DNA of 7,149 nt from Wenzhouxiangella sp. (GTDB lineage Bacteria; Pseudomonadota; Gammaproteobacteria; Xanthomonadales; Wenzhouxiangellaceae): assembly GCA_007116585.1 (NCBI GenBank), contig SKIE01000198.1:1-7149 (forward strand), read 5' to 3'. Below, piece after piece: positions 1 to 6,300 of the stretch (the stretch's first letter is position 1; each line of letters opens with the position of its first letter). The notes under the pieces were generated by a model, which saw only the letters and a list, made by a program, of their open reading frames with translations, ran no database searches and was not told the origin of the DNA. A program made the translations under genes and the position numbers.

Positions 1-2358
1 CTGGAATGGGCGATTCGCATGGAAGCCGATCGCATGGTCAACTCGATCATCGATGAAGACGATCTGGCCTCCGAAATGACCGTAGTGCGCAATGAGTTCG
101 AGATGGGCGAGACCAACCCGTTCAGCGTACTTATGCAGCGCACCATGGCCACGGCCTACTTGTGGCACGGCTACGGCCGTTCCACTATTGGCGCACGCTC
201 CGACATCGAAAACGTGCCCATCGAGCGCCTGCACTCCTTTTACCGGCGCTACTACCAGCCCGACAATGCCGTTCTGGTCCTGTCCGGCAACGTCGACCCG
301 GAACAGTCTCTGGCCCTGGTAGAACGCTACTTCGGCGCCATTCCCGCACCAGAGCGCGGCGGCGACATGATGCTGTGGCCGACCTACACCCGCGATCCGG
401 TCCAGGACGGCGAGCGAAGCATTACGGTGCGCCGTTCCGGTACCGTGCGCGCGCTGATGGCCGCGTTCCACGTACCGGCGGCCGCGCACGAGGATTTTGC
501 CGCGGTAGAGGTGCTGGCGCATCTGCTAGGCGACATGCCCTCCGGCCGGCTGCATGAAAGCCTGGTCGATGCTGAACTGGCCACCCAGATCGCAGCCTTC
601 AGCCTGCGCCTGCCAGAACCCTCACTGCTGATGCTGTTTGCACAGACGCGCGACGGCCAGGATCTGGGTGAGGTCGAGTCTGCACTATTCGCCAGCCTGG
701 AGGAACTGGCCGAGCGCCCCCCGAGCGAAGAAGAAGTGCGGCGCGCCATCAATGCCCTGACGCGCAACATGGAACAAACTCTCAACGACAGTGGACGGGT
801 CGGGGTTCAGCTCAGCGAATGGGCCGCGGCCGGCGACTGGCGGCTGATGTTCCTGCACCGTGACCGGCTGGAGGAAGTCACCGTGGACGACGTGATCCGG
901 GTGGCCGATCAATACCTGGTGAGCAACAATCGCACGGTCGGTCGGTTCATTCCCGAAAGCCGACCGCGCCGGGCCGAAATTCCGGAAGCGCCCGAGCTGG
1001 CCAGCCTGCTGGCCGACTACACCGGCCGCGAGGATCTCATCGCCGGGGAAGCCTTCGACCCCAGCCCTGAGAACATCGAGCAACGCCTGGTCCGCTTCGA
1101 GCTGGCCAACGGCACGCGCGTGGCCCTCCTGCCGAAACAGACCCGCGGGCAGCGCGTGTTCGGCCAGATCACCATGCGCACCGGCTCGCTGGACTCCTTG
1201 CGTGGGTTGAACAACATTCCCTCGACCACCGGCAGCATGCTGATGCGCGGCAGCGAGAATTTCACCCGGCAGGAGATTCGCGACCGGACTGACGAACTGC
1301 GCTCGTCCTTGAGCATCGGCGGATCAAGCCAGGTCAACGCACGCATGGAAACCCAGCGCGACCAGCTGCTGCCCCTGCTGACGCTGGCCGAAGACGTGCT
1401 GCGACGGCCCACCTTCCCCGACCGCGAGCTGGCCGAATGGCGACGCCAGGCCCTGACCGGCCTGGACCAGCAGCGCGACGATCCTGGCAGCGTGGCCAAC
1501 CAGCTGCTGGGCCGCCATTTCAACACGGTCGATGCTGACCATCCCGGCTATGTGGCGGACTGGGATGAACGGGTTGCCCGAATCGAGGCGGTCGAGCGGG
1601 ACCAGCTGGTCGATTTCCACGCCAGCCACTACGGCTTTGGCCCGGCGGCCACAATCAGCTTTGTCGGTGATTTTGATCCTGACGAACTGCGCGCCGCGCT
1701 GGAGGCGCACTTCGGCGACTGGGAGGCCGAAATACCGTTCGAACGCATTGCCCGCAGCATCGAGCCCGTGGAAGTCGCGCAACTCAGCGGCCAGCTCGAC
1801 GACAAGGCCAATGCAGTCCTGATCGGGCGCTTCCCGTTCCCGATGAACGACAACCATCCAGACTATCCGGCGCTCAACCTGGCCGGTCATCTGATCGGCG
1901 GCGGTTTCCTGAGCTCACGCCTGGCCAGTCGCATCCGCGATGACGAGGGCCTGAGTTATGGCGTCGGCGGCAACTTCAGCGCCCACCCGATTGACGAGAT
2001 CGGCAATTTCCAGGCCTTTGCCATGTTCGCCCCGGAAAACCGCGAGCGCCTGGTCGAGGTCCTGTTTGAGGAGTTGAACCGGGTCATCGACGAAGGCTTT
2101 GACGCCGACGAAATCGACACCGGGCGGCGCGGTCTGCTCCAGCAGCGTGAACTGCAGCGCAGCAATGACGGCAACCTCGTTGGCACGCTGAACTCGAACC
2201 TGTATCTGGGGCGCGACATGTTCCATCAACAGCAGTTCGAACAAGCGCTGCTGGCGCTGGATGCCCAAACCGTCAATGACGCCGTGCGGCGCCACTTCAA
2301 CCCCGAACAGATCAGCATTGCGATTGCTGGCGACTTCGAGAGCAACGAAGACGAGTAG
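1..2358 (+). CDS. M16-family (insulinase/pitrilysin-like) zinc peptidase, 5' end missing
   Basis: The reading frame is open from base 1 (Leu-Glu-Trp-Ala-Ile-Arg before the first ATG at 19) to the TAG at 2356-2358, so the ATG at 19 is internal and the gene starts upstream. The visible part is 785 residues and covers most of a two-repeat M16 protein. The HxxEH zinc site of the first repeat must lie upstream. The segment VVRNEFEMGE (about residues 28-37) matches the downstream region that supplies the third, glutamate zinc ligand. The first repeat continues through a SGRL motif (181-184). The second repeat starts near residue 363; at the place of its active-site helix it has MLMRG and no HxxEH, as usual for the inactive half. 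It ends with GGGFLSSRL (633-641) and RDDEGLSYG (646-654), holding the Arg/Tyr pair conserved in M16 C-terminal halves. By family this is probably an exported zinc endopeptidase, but the signal peptide cannot be seen. Substrate unknown. Confidence 0.93.
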   Translation: MEWAIRMEADRMVNSIIDEDDLASEMTVVRNEFEMGETNPFSVLMQRTMATAYLWHGYGRSTIGARSDIENVPIERLHSFYRRYYQPDNAVLVLSGNVDPEQSLALVERYFGAIPAPERGGDMMLWPTYTRDPVQDGERSITVRRSGTVRALMAAFHVPAAAHEDFAAVEVLAHLLGDMPSGRLHESLVDAELATQIAAFSLRLPEPSLLMLFAQTRDGQDLGEVESALFASLEELAERPPSEEEVRRAINALTRNMEQTLNDSGRVGVQLSEWAAAGDWRLMFLHRDRLEEVTVDDVIRVADQYLVSNNRTVGRFIPESRPRRAEIPEAPELASLLADYTGREDLIAGEAFDPSPENIEQRLVRFELANGTRVALLPKQTRGQRVFGQITMRTGSLDSLRGLNNIPSTTGSMLMRGSENFTRQEIRDRTDELRSSLSIGGSSQVNARMETQRDQLLPLLTLAEDVLRRPTFPDRELAEWRRQALTGLDQQRDDPGSVANQLLGRHFNTVDADHPGYVADWDERVARIEAVERDQLVDFHASHYGFGPAATISFVGDFDPDELRAALEAHFGDWEAEIPFERIARSIEPVEVAQLSGQLDDKANAVLIGRFPFPMNDNHPDYPALNLAGHLIGGGFLSSRLASRIRDDEGLSYGVGGNFSAHPIDEIGNFQAFAMFAPENRERLVEVLFEELNRVIDEGFDADEIDTGRRGLLQQRELQRSNDGNLVGTLNSNLYLGRDMFHQQQFEQALLALDAQTVNDAVRRHFNPEQISIAIAGDFESNEDE

Positions 2359-2367
2359 GCGCCCAGC

Positions 2368-2769
2368 ATGGCCAGGACACGGTACGCTGGCGCTTACAGC
2401 CGGCGCAGTAGTACCCACTGGAAACTGCCGGCACGCTACGGCGTGCTGGGAGGCCTGCTGGCGGTGCTGGCCGGGTGTGCCGGCCAGCCCGCATCCGAGC
2501 CCGCAGCAGAACCGCCATCAAGCGCGGTCTGTACCGACTTGATGACCGCCGCCGAGACCATCATGCGCGAGCGTCAGCAGGGAGCCGCGCGCAGCGAGGT
2601 TCGAAGCACGATGCTGGCCAACGCGCCTGCCGAACAGTTGGTGTTTATCGACACGCTGGTCGAAATGGCCTTCCGCGAGCCCCGGCATGACAACGAACGC
2701 GGGCGCGAGCAAGCCGTGCGGGACTTCGGCCGGGAACGCTACCAAAGCTGCGCCCGCCTGAGCCGCTGA
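2368..2769 (+). CDS. Small predicted outer-membrane lipoprotein, function unknown
   Basis: This is a 133-residue protein that I do not recognise. A basic stretch of about 25 residues (several Arg, one Lys) precedes a hydrophobic core and a clear lipobox, LAGC, with Cys37 as the predicted lipidated residue. Alanine follows at +2, so the Lol rule predicts outer-membrane sorting. An Ala/Pro/Glu-rich tether (38-53) leads to a charged, probably helical domain of about 80 residues with cysteines at 55 and 128, which could form a disulfide. The ATG at 2368 is kept because it is the only Met before the lipobox; the in-frame GTG at Val26 would leave no basic n-region. The Shine-Dalgarno sequence is weak. 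The gene starts 9 bases after the M16 stop, so it is probably co-transcribed and perhaps translationally coupled. A role with the peptidase is inference from position only. Confidence 0.75.
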   Translation: MARTRYAGAYSRRSSTHWKLPARYGVLGGLLAVLAGCAGQPASEPAAEPPSSAVCTDLMTAAETIMRERQQGAARSEVRSTMLANAPAEQLVFIDTLVEMAFREPRHDNERGREQAVRDFGRERYQSCARLSR

Positions 2770-2791
2770 AGCGACTCCAGGAGACGCTTCA
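2767..2791. terminator. Candidate bidirectional terminator hairpin between convergent genes
   Basis: TGAAGCG (2767-2773) pairs perfectly with CGCTTCA (2785-2791). Inside, after an A/A mismatch, CTC (2775-2777) pairs with GAG (2781-2783) around a CAG loop. The left arm starts at the stop codon of the lipoprotein gene, and the hairpin lies 24 bases past the cysQ stop. No T-run follows on either strand, so it is not a textbook intrinsic terminator. Its position between two converging units supports a termination or 3'-end-protecting role. Confidence 0.45.
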
Positions 2792-2798
2792 ACAGGGA

Positions 2799-2818
2799 GA
2801 TCAGTTCAGATCAGCTCA
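2799..2818. repeat. Tandem 10-base direct repeat at the cysQ 3' end
   Basis: GATCAGTTCA (2799-2808) is followed directly by GATCAGCTCA (2809-2818), with one mismatch. The second copy contains the cysQ stop codon (TCA on the + strand). On the cysQ strand the repeat adds a second in-frame TGA shortly after the first. No function is evident; it may be a small tandem duplication. Confidence 0.4.
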
Positions 2819-3616
2819 GCGCTTGAACCAGCCCGGTTCGGCCTGGCTGCAGGCGATGAAATGCGGATTCAACAGCGATTCGCGCGCGTTGTAGGTCAGC
2901 GGCTCGCCGGTTTCTGCATTCAGCACCTGACCGCCGGCCTCTTCGACCACCGCCTGGGCGGCGCAGGTATCCCATTCGCTGGTCGGACCCAGCCGCGGAT
3001 AGACATCGGCCTGCCCATCGGCCACCAGGCAGAGCTTGAGCGATGAGCCCATCGCGACCATTTCCGCATCACCCAGTTTTTCAACGAAGGTATCGACTTC
3101 CGGCGTGCTGTGCGAACGGCTGCCGACCACTTTCCAGGCGCGATCGCCCGGCGGATCGGCCACGTGGATGCGATCCATCACGCCCGAACCGACCTGGCGC
3201 CAGGCGCCTTCGTGCCGGGCGGCAAAGTACCAGGTCTGCAGCGCCGGCGCATACACCACGCCCAGCACCGGGCGATGTTCACGAACCAGCGCCACGTTGA
3301 CGGTGAACTCGTCGTTGCGCTTGAGGAATTCCTTGGTACCGTCCAGCGGATCGACCACCCAGCATTGCTCCCAGTGCTTGCGGTCATGCCAGGGCGCCTG
3401 GCGCGATTCCTCGGACAGCACCGGAATCTCGGGCGACATCTCCTGCAGCCGTGCCACCAGGATCTTGTTCGCCGCCAGATCAGCAGCGGTCAGCGGACTT
3501 TTATCGTCCTTTTGTTCCGTCTCGAATCGTTTCGGATCAGCGTAAATCTCGAGGATGGCGCTGCTGGCTTCAGTAACGGCCGCGCGCACCTGCTGCAGGG
3601 TTTTCTTCAAGTCCAT
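2816..3616 (-). CDS. cysQ: 3'(2'),5'-bisphosphate nucleotidase CysQ
   Basis: This 266-residue protein belongs to the inositol-monophosphatase superfamily and is close to the usual CysQ length. CysQ hydrolyses 3'-phosphoadenosine 5'-phosphate (PAP) to AMP and phosphate, and may also act on PAPS. This prevents build-up of the by-product of sulfate reduction; the enzyme is typically at the inner membrane or in the cytoplasm. The metal-site signatures are all present: DDKSPLTAAD (37-46), SEES (68-71), VVDPLDGTKEF (87-97) and SEWDTCAAQAVVEEAGG (213-229), with Asp89, Asp92 and Asp216 as expected metal ligands. The KSPLT, GSSLK (190-194) and YPRLGPTSEWD features separate CysQ from SuhB-type inositol monophosphatases. 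The ATG at 3616 has a GAAGGG ribosome binding site 9 bases upstream. It is the last gene of the - strand run, 27 bases after the hemerythrin gene. No other sulfur-assimilation gene is visible nearby. Confidence 0.93.
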   Translation of the reverse strand: MDLKKTLQQVRAAVTEASSAILEIYADPKRFETEQKDDKSPLTAADLAANKILVARLQEMSPEIPVLSEESRQAPWHDRKHWEQCWVVDPLDGTKEFLKRNDEFTVNVALVREHRPVLGVVYAPALQTWYFAARHEGAWRQVGSGVMDRIHVADPPGDRAWKVVGSRSHSTPEVDTFVEKLGDAEMVAMGSSLKLCLVADGQADVYPRLGPTSEWDTCAAQAVVEEAGGQVLNAETGEPLTYNARESLLNPHFIACSQAEPGWFKR

Positions 3617-3625
3617 GGTTATTCG

Positions 3626-3631
3626 CCCTTC
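3626..3631 (-). promoter_or_regulatory. Ribosome binding site of cysQ
   Basis: Read on the - strand, GAAGGG lies 9 bases before the cysQ ATG. It supports that start and is one of the two clear Shine-Dalgarno sequences in the - strand run. Confidence 0.6.
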
Positions 3632-3643
3632 AAATGAAATTTT

Positions 3644-4090
3644 TCAGTCAAAACAGCGGCGAGCGGTTTCTTCCACCCAGCGACCTGACAACTCGTCACT
3701 GTTGTCCAGACGCTGGCGGACCAGGGGGACATAGCTGGCATCGTCTTCGGCAATATGCTCGTACAGCCACCGCCGCAACATGGCCCGCAGTTCTTCTGCA
3801 ATCGGCTCACCCCGGGCATGGCGCTCTTCGAAATCCTTGAGCGCACGCTCAAATGCAGTATGCGACTCGGCATGCTCCGCCGCTTCGACAAAGCCGGCCT
3901 GCTGCATCAATTCCTCTTCAAATGAAAAGTGGGCGCGTGCGTAATCGTCGAGTTCACCCAGCAGCTCACCCACGCCCTGTTCGTCCATCGCGGATTCCAG
4001 GTCGTTGATGATGTTGACGATTCGACGATGCTGCCGATCAATGGATTCGATGCCAGTATCAAACCTCGAATCCCACTCCAGACGTGCCAT
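3644..4090 (-). CDS. Bacteriohemerythrin (single-domain, di-iron O2-binding protein)
   Basis: The 148-residue protein is one hemerythrin domain with a short C-terminal tail (about 125-148). It opens with the characteristic W-D-x(2)-F-D-T-G-I-x(2)-I-D-x-Q-H pattern. All seven iron ligands expected from characterised bacteriohemerythrins are in place: His21, His54, Glu58, His73, His77, His112 and Asp117, with near-standard spacing (HFSFE, EHAESH, HIAEDD). A working O2-binding di-iron centre is therefore likely. There is no signal peptide or membrane segment and no fused signalling domain, so a soluble cytoplasmic protein that stores, delivers or senses O2 is the best guess; the exact role is unknown. 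The ATG at 4090 places Trp6 and His21 where the family has them. Its ribosome binding site is weak (AAGAG about 8 bases upstream). It lies 51 bases after queE and 27 before cysQ. Confidence 0.93.
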   Translation of the reverse strand: MARLEWDSRFDTGIESIDRQHRRIVNIINDLESAMDEQGVGELLGELDDYARAHFSFEEELMQQAGFVEAAEHAESHTAFERALKDFEERHARGEPIAEELRAMLRRWLYEHIAEDDASYVPLVRQRLDNSDELSGRWVEETARRCFD

Positions 4091-4109
4091 GCGCTGACTC
4101 TTGCTCCAC

Positions 4110-4130
4110 TCCTGATTGGTCTGATCAGGA
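4110..4130. other. Inverted repeat between queE and the hemerythrin gene
   Basis: TCCTGAT (4110-4116) and ATCAGGA (4124-4130) form a perfect 7-base stem with a 7-base loop. It lies in the 51-base gap after queE. No T-run follows on the - strand, so a strong terminator is unlikely. It could be a weak attenuator, an mRNA-processing or stability element, or an operator half-site pair. I see no convincing -35/-10 promoter next to it. Confidence 0.35.
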
Positions 4131-4141
4131 TAGCAAAAGGC

Positions 4142-4840
4142 TCAGGTGCCCGGGCGGTCTCCCCACAGGTATTTGTGAATCTGCAGCTGCAGCCGAACCG
4201 GGGCCCTGGTCTCGAGAATCCATTCCGCCAGGCGGGCCGGCTCCAGTTCTTGCCAGACCGGCGACAACAGCACCTGCCAGCGGTCCAGCTCACGCGCCCG
4301 GATCTGCTCCAGCGCCCAATCGAAATCGGATCGATCAGCGATGACGATCTTGATCTGGTCAGATGGCCCCAGGTGATCCAGGATGGACCAGCGATTACGC
4401 TCGACCTCATCCGAACCCGGCGCCTTGAAGTCGACCACTTTGATGACGCGCGAGTCCACGGCGCTGACGTCCACCGCGCCACTGGTTTCCAGGGACACGA
4501 CATAGCCCAGGTCACACAGTTTGACCAGCAGGTCGGCACAGCGCTTCTGAGACAGCGGCTCGCCGCCGGTGACACAAACGTGTCGGTAGCCGAACTCACC
4601 GACCGCGGCGGTGATGTCTTCAAATGACTGCCACTGTCCGCCATGGAATGAGTACGGCGTGTCGCACCAGCGGCAGCGCAAGGGGCACCCGGTCAGGCGG
4701 ACGAAGACCGTCGGCCAGCCGACCAGGTCGGATTCGCCCTGGATCGACCCAAAGATCTCGGTGATTTTCAGCCGCTGCTCAGATCGCACGGCAGAAGAGA
4801 CGCTGTCGGACCCGGGGTCGGCAAGGCGCTGGTCGAGCAT
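4142..4840 (-). CDS. queE: 7-carboxy-7-deazaguanine synthase QueE (radical SAM)
   Basis: The 232-residue protein is a compact radical SAM enzyme. QueE converts 6-carboxy-5,6,7,8-tetrahydropterin to 7-carboxy-7-deazaguanine, the ring-contraction step towards queuosine in tRNA. The cluster-binding motif CPLRCRWC gives Cys52, Cys56 and Cys59 (CX3CX2C). Upstream is SIQGES (32-37), the family substrate/SAM-side motif, and TGGEP (91-95) is the SAM-binding GGE motif. The C-terminal LQLQIHKYLWGD is also typical of QueE. The family usually starts a few residues before the ITEIFGSIQGE segment, so the first 20 or so residues are an extension. An in-frame GTG at Val18 (codon 4789-4787) is an alternative start; neither start has a good Shine-Dalgarno. 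The gene follows cpoB by 28 bases, a linkage also known from pseudomonads. The partner queC, which often follows, is not in this window. Confidence 0.94.
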   Translation of the reverse strand: MLDQRLADPGSDSVSSAVRSEQRLKITEIFGSIQGESDLVGWPTVFVRLTGCPLRCRWCDTPYSFHGGQWQSFEDITAAVGEFGYRHVCVTGGEPLSQKRCADLLVKLCDLGYVVSLETSGAVDVSAVDSRVIKVVDFKAPGSDEVERNRWSILDHLGPSDQIKIVIADRSDFDWALEQIRARELDRWQVLLSPVWQELEPARLAEWILETRAPVRLQLQIHKYLWGDRPGT

Positions 4841-4868
4841 GTGTTGAGAAACCCGCTTCTCTGGCGGC

Positions 4869-5717
4869 TTAAAAGTGCCCGGCCAGGCGCATGTCGCGTA
4901 GCCGGCTGTCGGCCAGTCGCGCCAGCGTGGTGTCGGGATGGTCGCTTCTGACCTGTTCCAGCGCGGCCCGAGCCTCGGCCCACCGACGCAGCTCGAAGTG
5001 GCTGAAGCCGATCTTGAGCAAGGCGTCGCCGTCCTTGTTGCTGCCGGGATACTGCTCGCGTAGCTGATTGAAAAAGCGCAGCGCCGTTTCGAAATCGCGC
5101 GTTACGTAGTAGGTTTCAGCCAGCCAGTACAGCGCATTGGGCGCGTAGCCGGACTGCGGAAACTGATCGAGAAAGTTGGAAAACCCTTCGGCTGCATCGG
5201 CAAAGCGCTGTTCACGCAGGGCGCGAAAGGCTCGATCATAGGCGGCCTGTTCTGATTCAGTCGGCGTGCCGAGATCGCGCGGCGCAATCACCGTACCACC
5301 GGCCAGCGGGGTCACCTCGCTTTGAGCATCAATCGGGGCGCGCACTTCCGGCACATCCACTACAGCCGGGGCTTCAGGCGCATCCACGGTCGGTCCTGCA
5401 TCATCCGGCTGGCCCTCGGCCGTTGAATCGGGAATCGGCTCGGCTATGGGAGACACGGCGGTCACTCCCCCTTGCCCCAACTGCTGCAGCCGCTGATCCA
5501 GATCCAGATACTGATCGCGCTGACGGCGACGCAGATTTTCCAGTTCACGTTGCTGGGACTCAACCAGGCCGCGCAGTTCACGCACCTCTTCGAGCAGCTC
5601 CTGCACCTGATAAACCACCTGCAAGTTCCCGTCCTGCGCGCTGACCGGCACGGAAATGACGGCGGCCAAAGCCGCCGTCATCGCCATCCGGCGCAATGTA
5701 GCCGAACGCTTGCTCAT
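4869..5717 (-). CDS. cpoB: Cell division coordinator CpoB (YbgF), Tol-Pal associated
   Basis: This periplasmic protein links Tol-Pal to peptidoglycan synthesis; in E. coli it binds TolA and modulates PBP1B-LpoB. The 282 residues run in the family order: a signal peptide with a basic n-region and a VSA cleavage site near residue 27; a coiled coil rich in Glu, Arg and Gln (about 32-80), which trimerises in the E. coli homologue; a long Pro/Ala/Asp/Glu/Val-rich linker (about 81-155); and three TPR-like repeats (about 156-282), with segments such as FLDQFPQSGYAPNALYWLAE. The frame extends 16 codons further upstream to 5765, but I chose the ATG at 5717 because it puts MSKRS directly before the signal peptide. 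It also overlaps the pal stop as TGATG. No clear ribosome binding site precedes it, which suggests translational coupling to pal. Confidence 0.92.
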   Translation of the reverse strand: MSKRSATLRRMAMTAALAAVISVPVSAQDGNLQVVYQVQELLEEVRELRGLVESQQRELENLRRRQRDQYLDLDQRLQQLGQGGVTAVSPIAEPIPDSTAEGQPDDAGPTVDAPEAPAVVDVPEVRAPIDAQSEVTPLAGGTVIAPRDLGTPTESEQAAYDRAFRALREQRFADAAEGFSNFLDQFPQSGYAPNALYWLAETYYVTRDFETALRFFNQLREQYPGSNKDGDALLKIGFSHFELRRWAEARAALEQVRSDHPDTTLARLADSRLRDMRLAGHF

Positions 5718-5719
5718 CA
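5715..5719 (-). promoter_or_regulatory. TGATG stop-start overlap joining pal and cpoB
   Basis: On the - strand the pal stop TGA (5719-5717) and the cpoB ATG (5717-5715) share one base. With no evident Shine-Dalgarno before cpoB, re-initiation by ribosomes finishing pal is the likely way cpoB is translated, which would tie the amounts of the two proteins together. Confidence 0.6.
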
Positions 5720-6244
5720 GCGGGCGGTGTAGACGATCTCCGTGCGCCGGTTCCGCTGCCAGCAATCTTCATTGCTTTCACGGCAAACCGGGCGTTCCTC
5801 GCCATAGCTGACCACTTCGAGCTGACGCGACGAGACACCGGCAGCACGCAGCAGCTCTTCGACCGAGTTGCCGCGACGCTCGCCCAGACCCAGGTTGTAT
5901 TCGCGCGAACCGCGCTCGTCGGTGTGGCCTTCGAGAATCACCCGAGCCGACGGATTGGCCTGGATATAGGCGGCATGTGCATCAACAACGGGACGGAACT
6001 CTGCCCGGACGTTGGAGCGGTCGAACTCAAAGTAAATGGTACGCTGGCTGAGCAGGCTGTCAGGATTGTCGAGATTACGCGCGTCGGTGAAGTCGCGCGG
6101 GTCAATCCGGTCCACTTCCTCGGCCGGCGGTGGCGGCGGTGGCGGCGGCTCCGGCGCCGGCGGCTCTTCACGAACATCCCGCGCGCAGGCCGCCAGAAGG
6201 GCTACCAGCATCACGAGGGCGAGAAAACGAATTGCAGTCTTCAT
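5717..6244 (-). CDS. pal: Peptidoglycan-associated lipoprotein Pal
   Basis: Pal is the outer-membrane lipoprotein of the Tol-Pal system; it binds meso-diaminopimelate in peptidoglycan and also interacts with TolB. The 175-residue protein has a signal peptide starting MKTAIRF and a LAAC lipobox with Cys20 lipidated and Ala at +2 (outer-membrane sorting). A tether with eight consecutive prolines (33-40) follows, then an OmpA-like domain (about 68-175). That domain shows YFEFD (71-75), the peptidoglycan-binding GHTDERGSREYNLGLGERR (106-124) and the terminal NRRTEIVY (165-172). Cys154 and Cys161 flank the usually variable loop before NRR and could form a disulfide. The frame extends 13 codons further upstream to 6283, but the ATG at 6244 has a GGGAGG ribosome binding site and gives a normal lipoprotein signal. 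It lies 56 bases after tolB and overlaps cpoB by one base. Confidence 0.96.
   Translation of the reverse strand: MKTAIRFLALVMLVALLAACARDVREEPPAPEPPPPPPPPAEEVDRIDPRDFTDARNLDNPDSLLSQRTIYFEFDRSNVRAEFRPVVDAHAAYIQANPSARVILEGHTDERGSREYNLGLGERRGNSVEELLRAAGVSSRQLEVVSYGEERPVCRESNEDCWQRNRRTEIVYTAR
6125..6148 (-). repeat. Proline-codon run in pal
   Basis: This run of CCN codons encodes eight consecutive prolines (Pal residues 33-40) in the tether between the lipid anchor and the OmpA-like domain. On the + strand it reads as a near-perfect GGCGGT/GGC repeat. Such runs are prone to length change by slippage and can stall ribosomes unless EF-P acts; both are general knowledge, not shown here. Confidence 0.7.
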
Positions 6245-6248
6245 GAAA

Positions 6249-6254
6249 CCTCCC
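6249..6254 (-). promoter_or_regulatory. Ribosome binding site of pal
   Basis: Read on the - strand, GGGAGG lies 4 bases before the ATG at 6244. It is the strongest Shine-Dalgarno in the window and decides the start in favour of that ATG over the in-frame one at 6283. It fits the need for high Pal synthesis. Confidence 0.75.
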
Positions 6255-6300
6255 GAATCGAATCGAAGAAACTGTTGGGGCAACTATCAGTAGTATGAAA

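Noticed and set aside
19..21. ATG at 19 as the start of the peptidase gene.
   Set aside because: The frame is open to base 1 and the upstream residues fit the M16 helix; the zinc-binding HxxEH must lie further upstream.
1324..1890. A 188-codon open frame on the - strand inside the M16 gene; also long - strand frames at 384-785, 685-1083, 1017-1526 and 1915-2418.
   Set aside because: High-G+C genes often leave long open antisense frames. These show no recognisable domain, while the + strand frame is clearly an M16 peptidase.
3628..3928. The string CTTCAAATGAAA occurs at 3628-3639 and again at 3916-3927, with a shorter match near 4619; its core is a partial palindrome.
   Set aside because: Two copies lie inside coding sequence (hemerythrin HFSFEEE region and queE) and spacing is irregular. 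It looks like chance rather than a regulatory repeat.
4091..4165. A separate promoter for hemerythrin-cysQ.
   Set aside because: A TATCCT-like -10 can be found on the - strand, but there is no reasonable -35 at the right distance.
3929..4627. A 232-codon + strand open frame opposite the hemerythrin and queE genes, and another at 3110-3637 opposite cysQ.
   Set aside because: They are antisense shadows: the - strand proteins carry full sets of family motifs, and these frames resemble nothing I know.
4846..4861. Possible hairpin GAGAA/TTCTC before queE.
   Set aside because: The stem is only five bases, mostly weak pairs, so it is not convincing as a terminator or translational switch.
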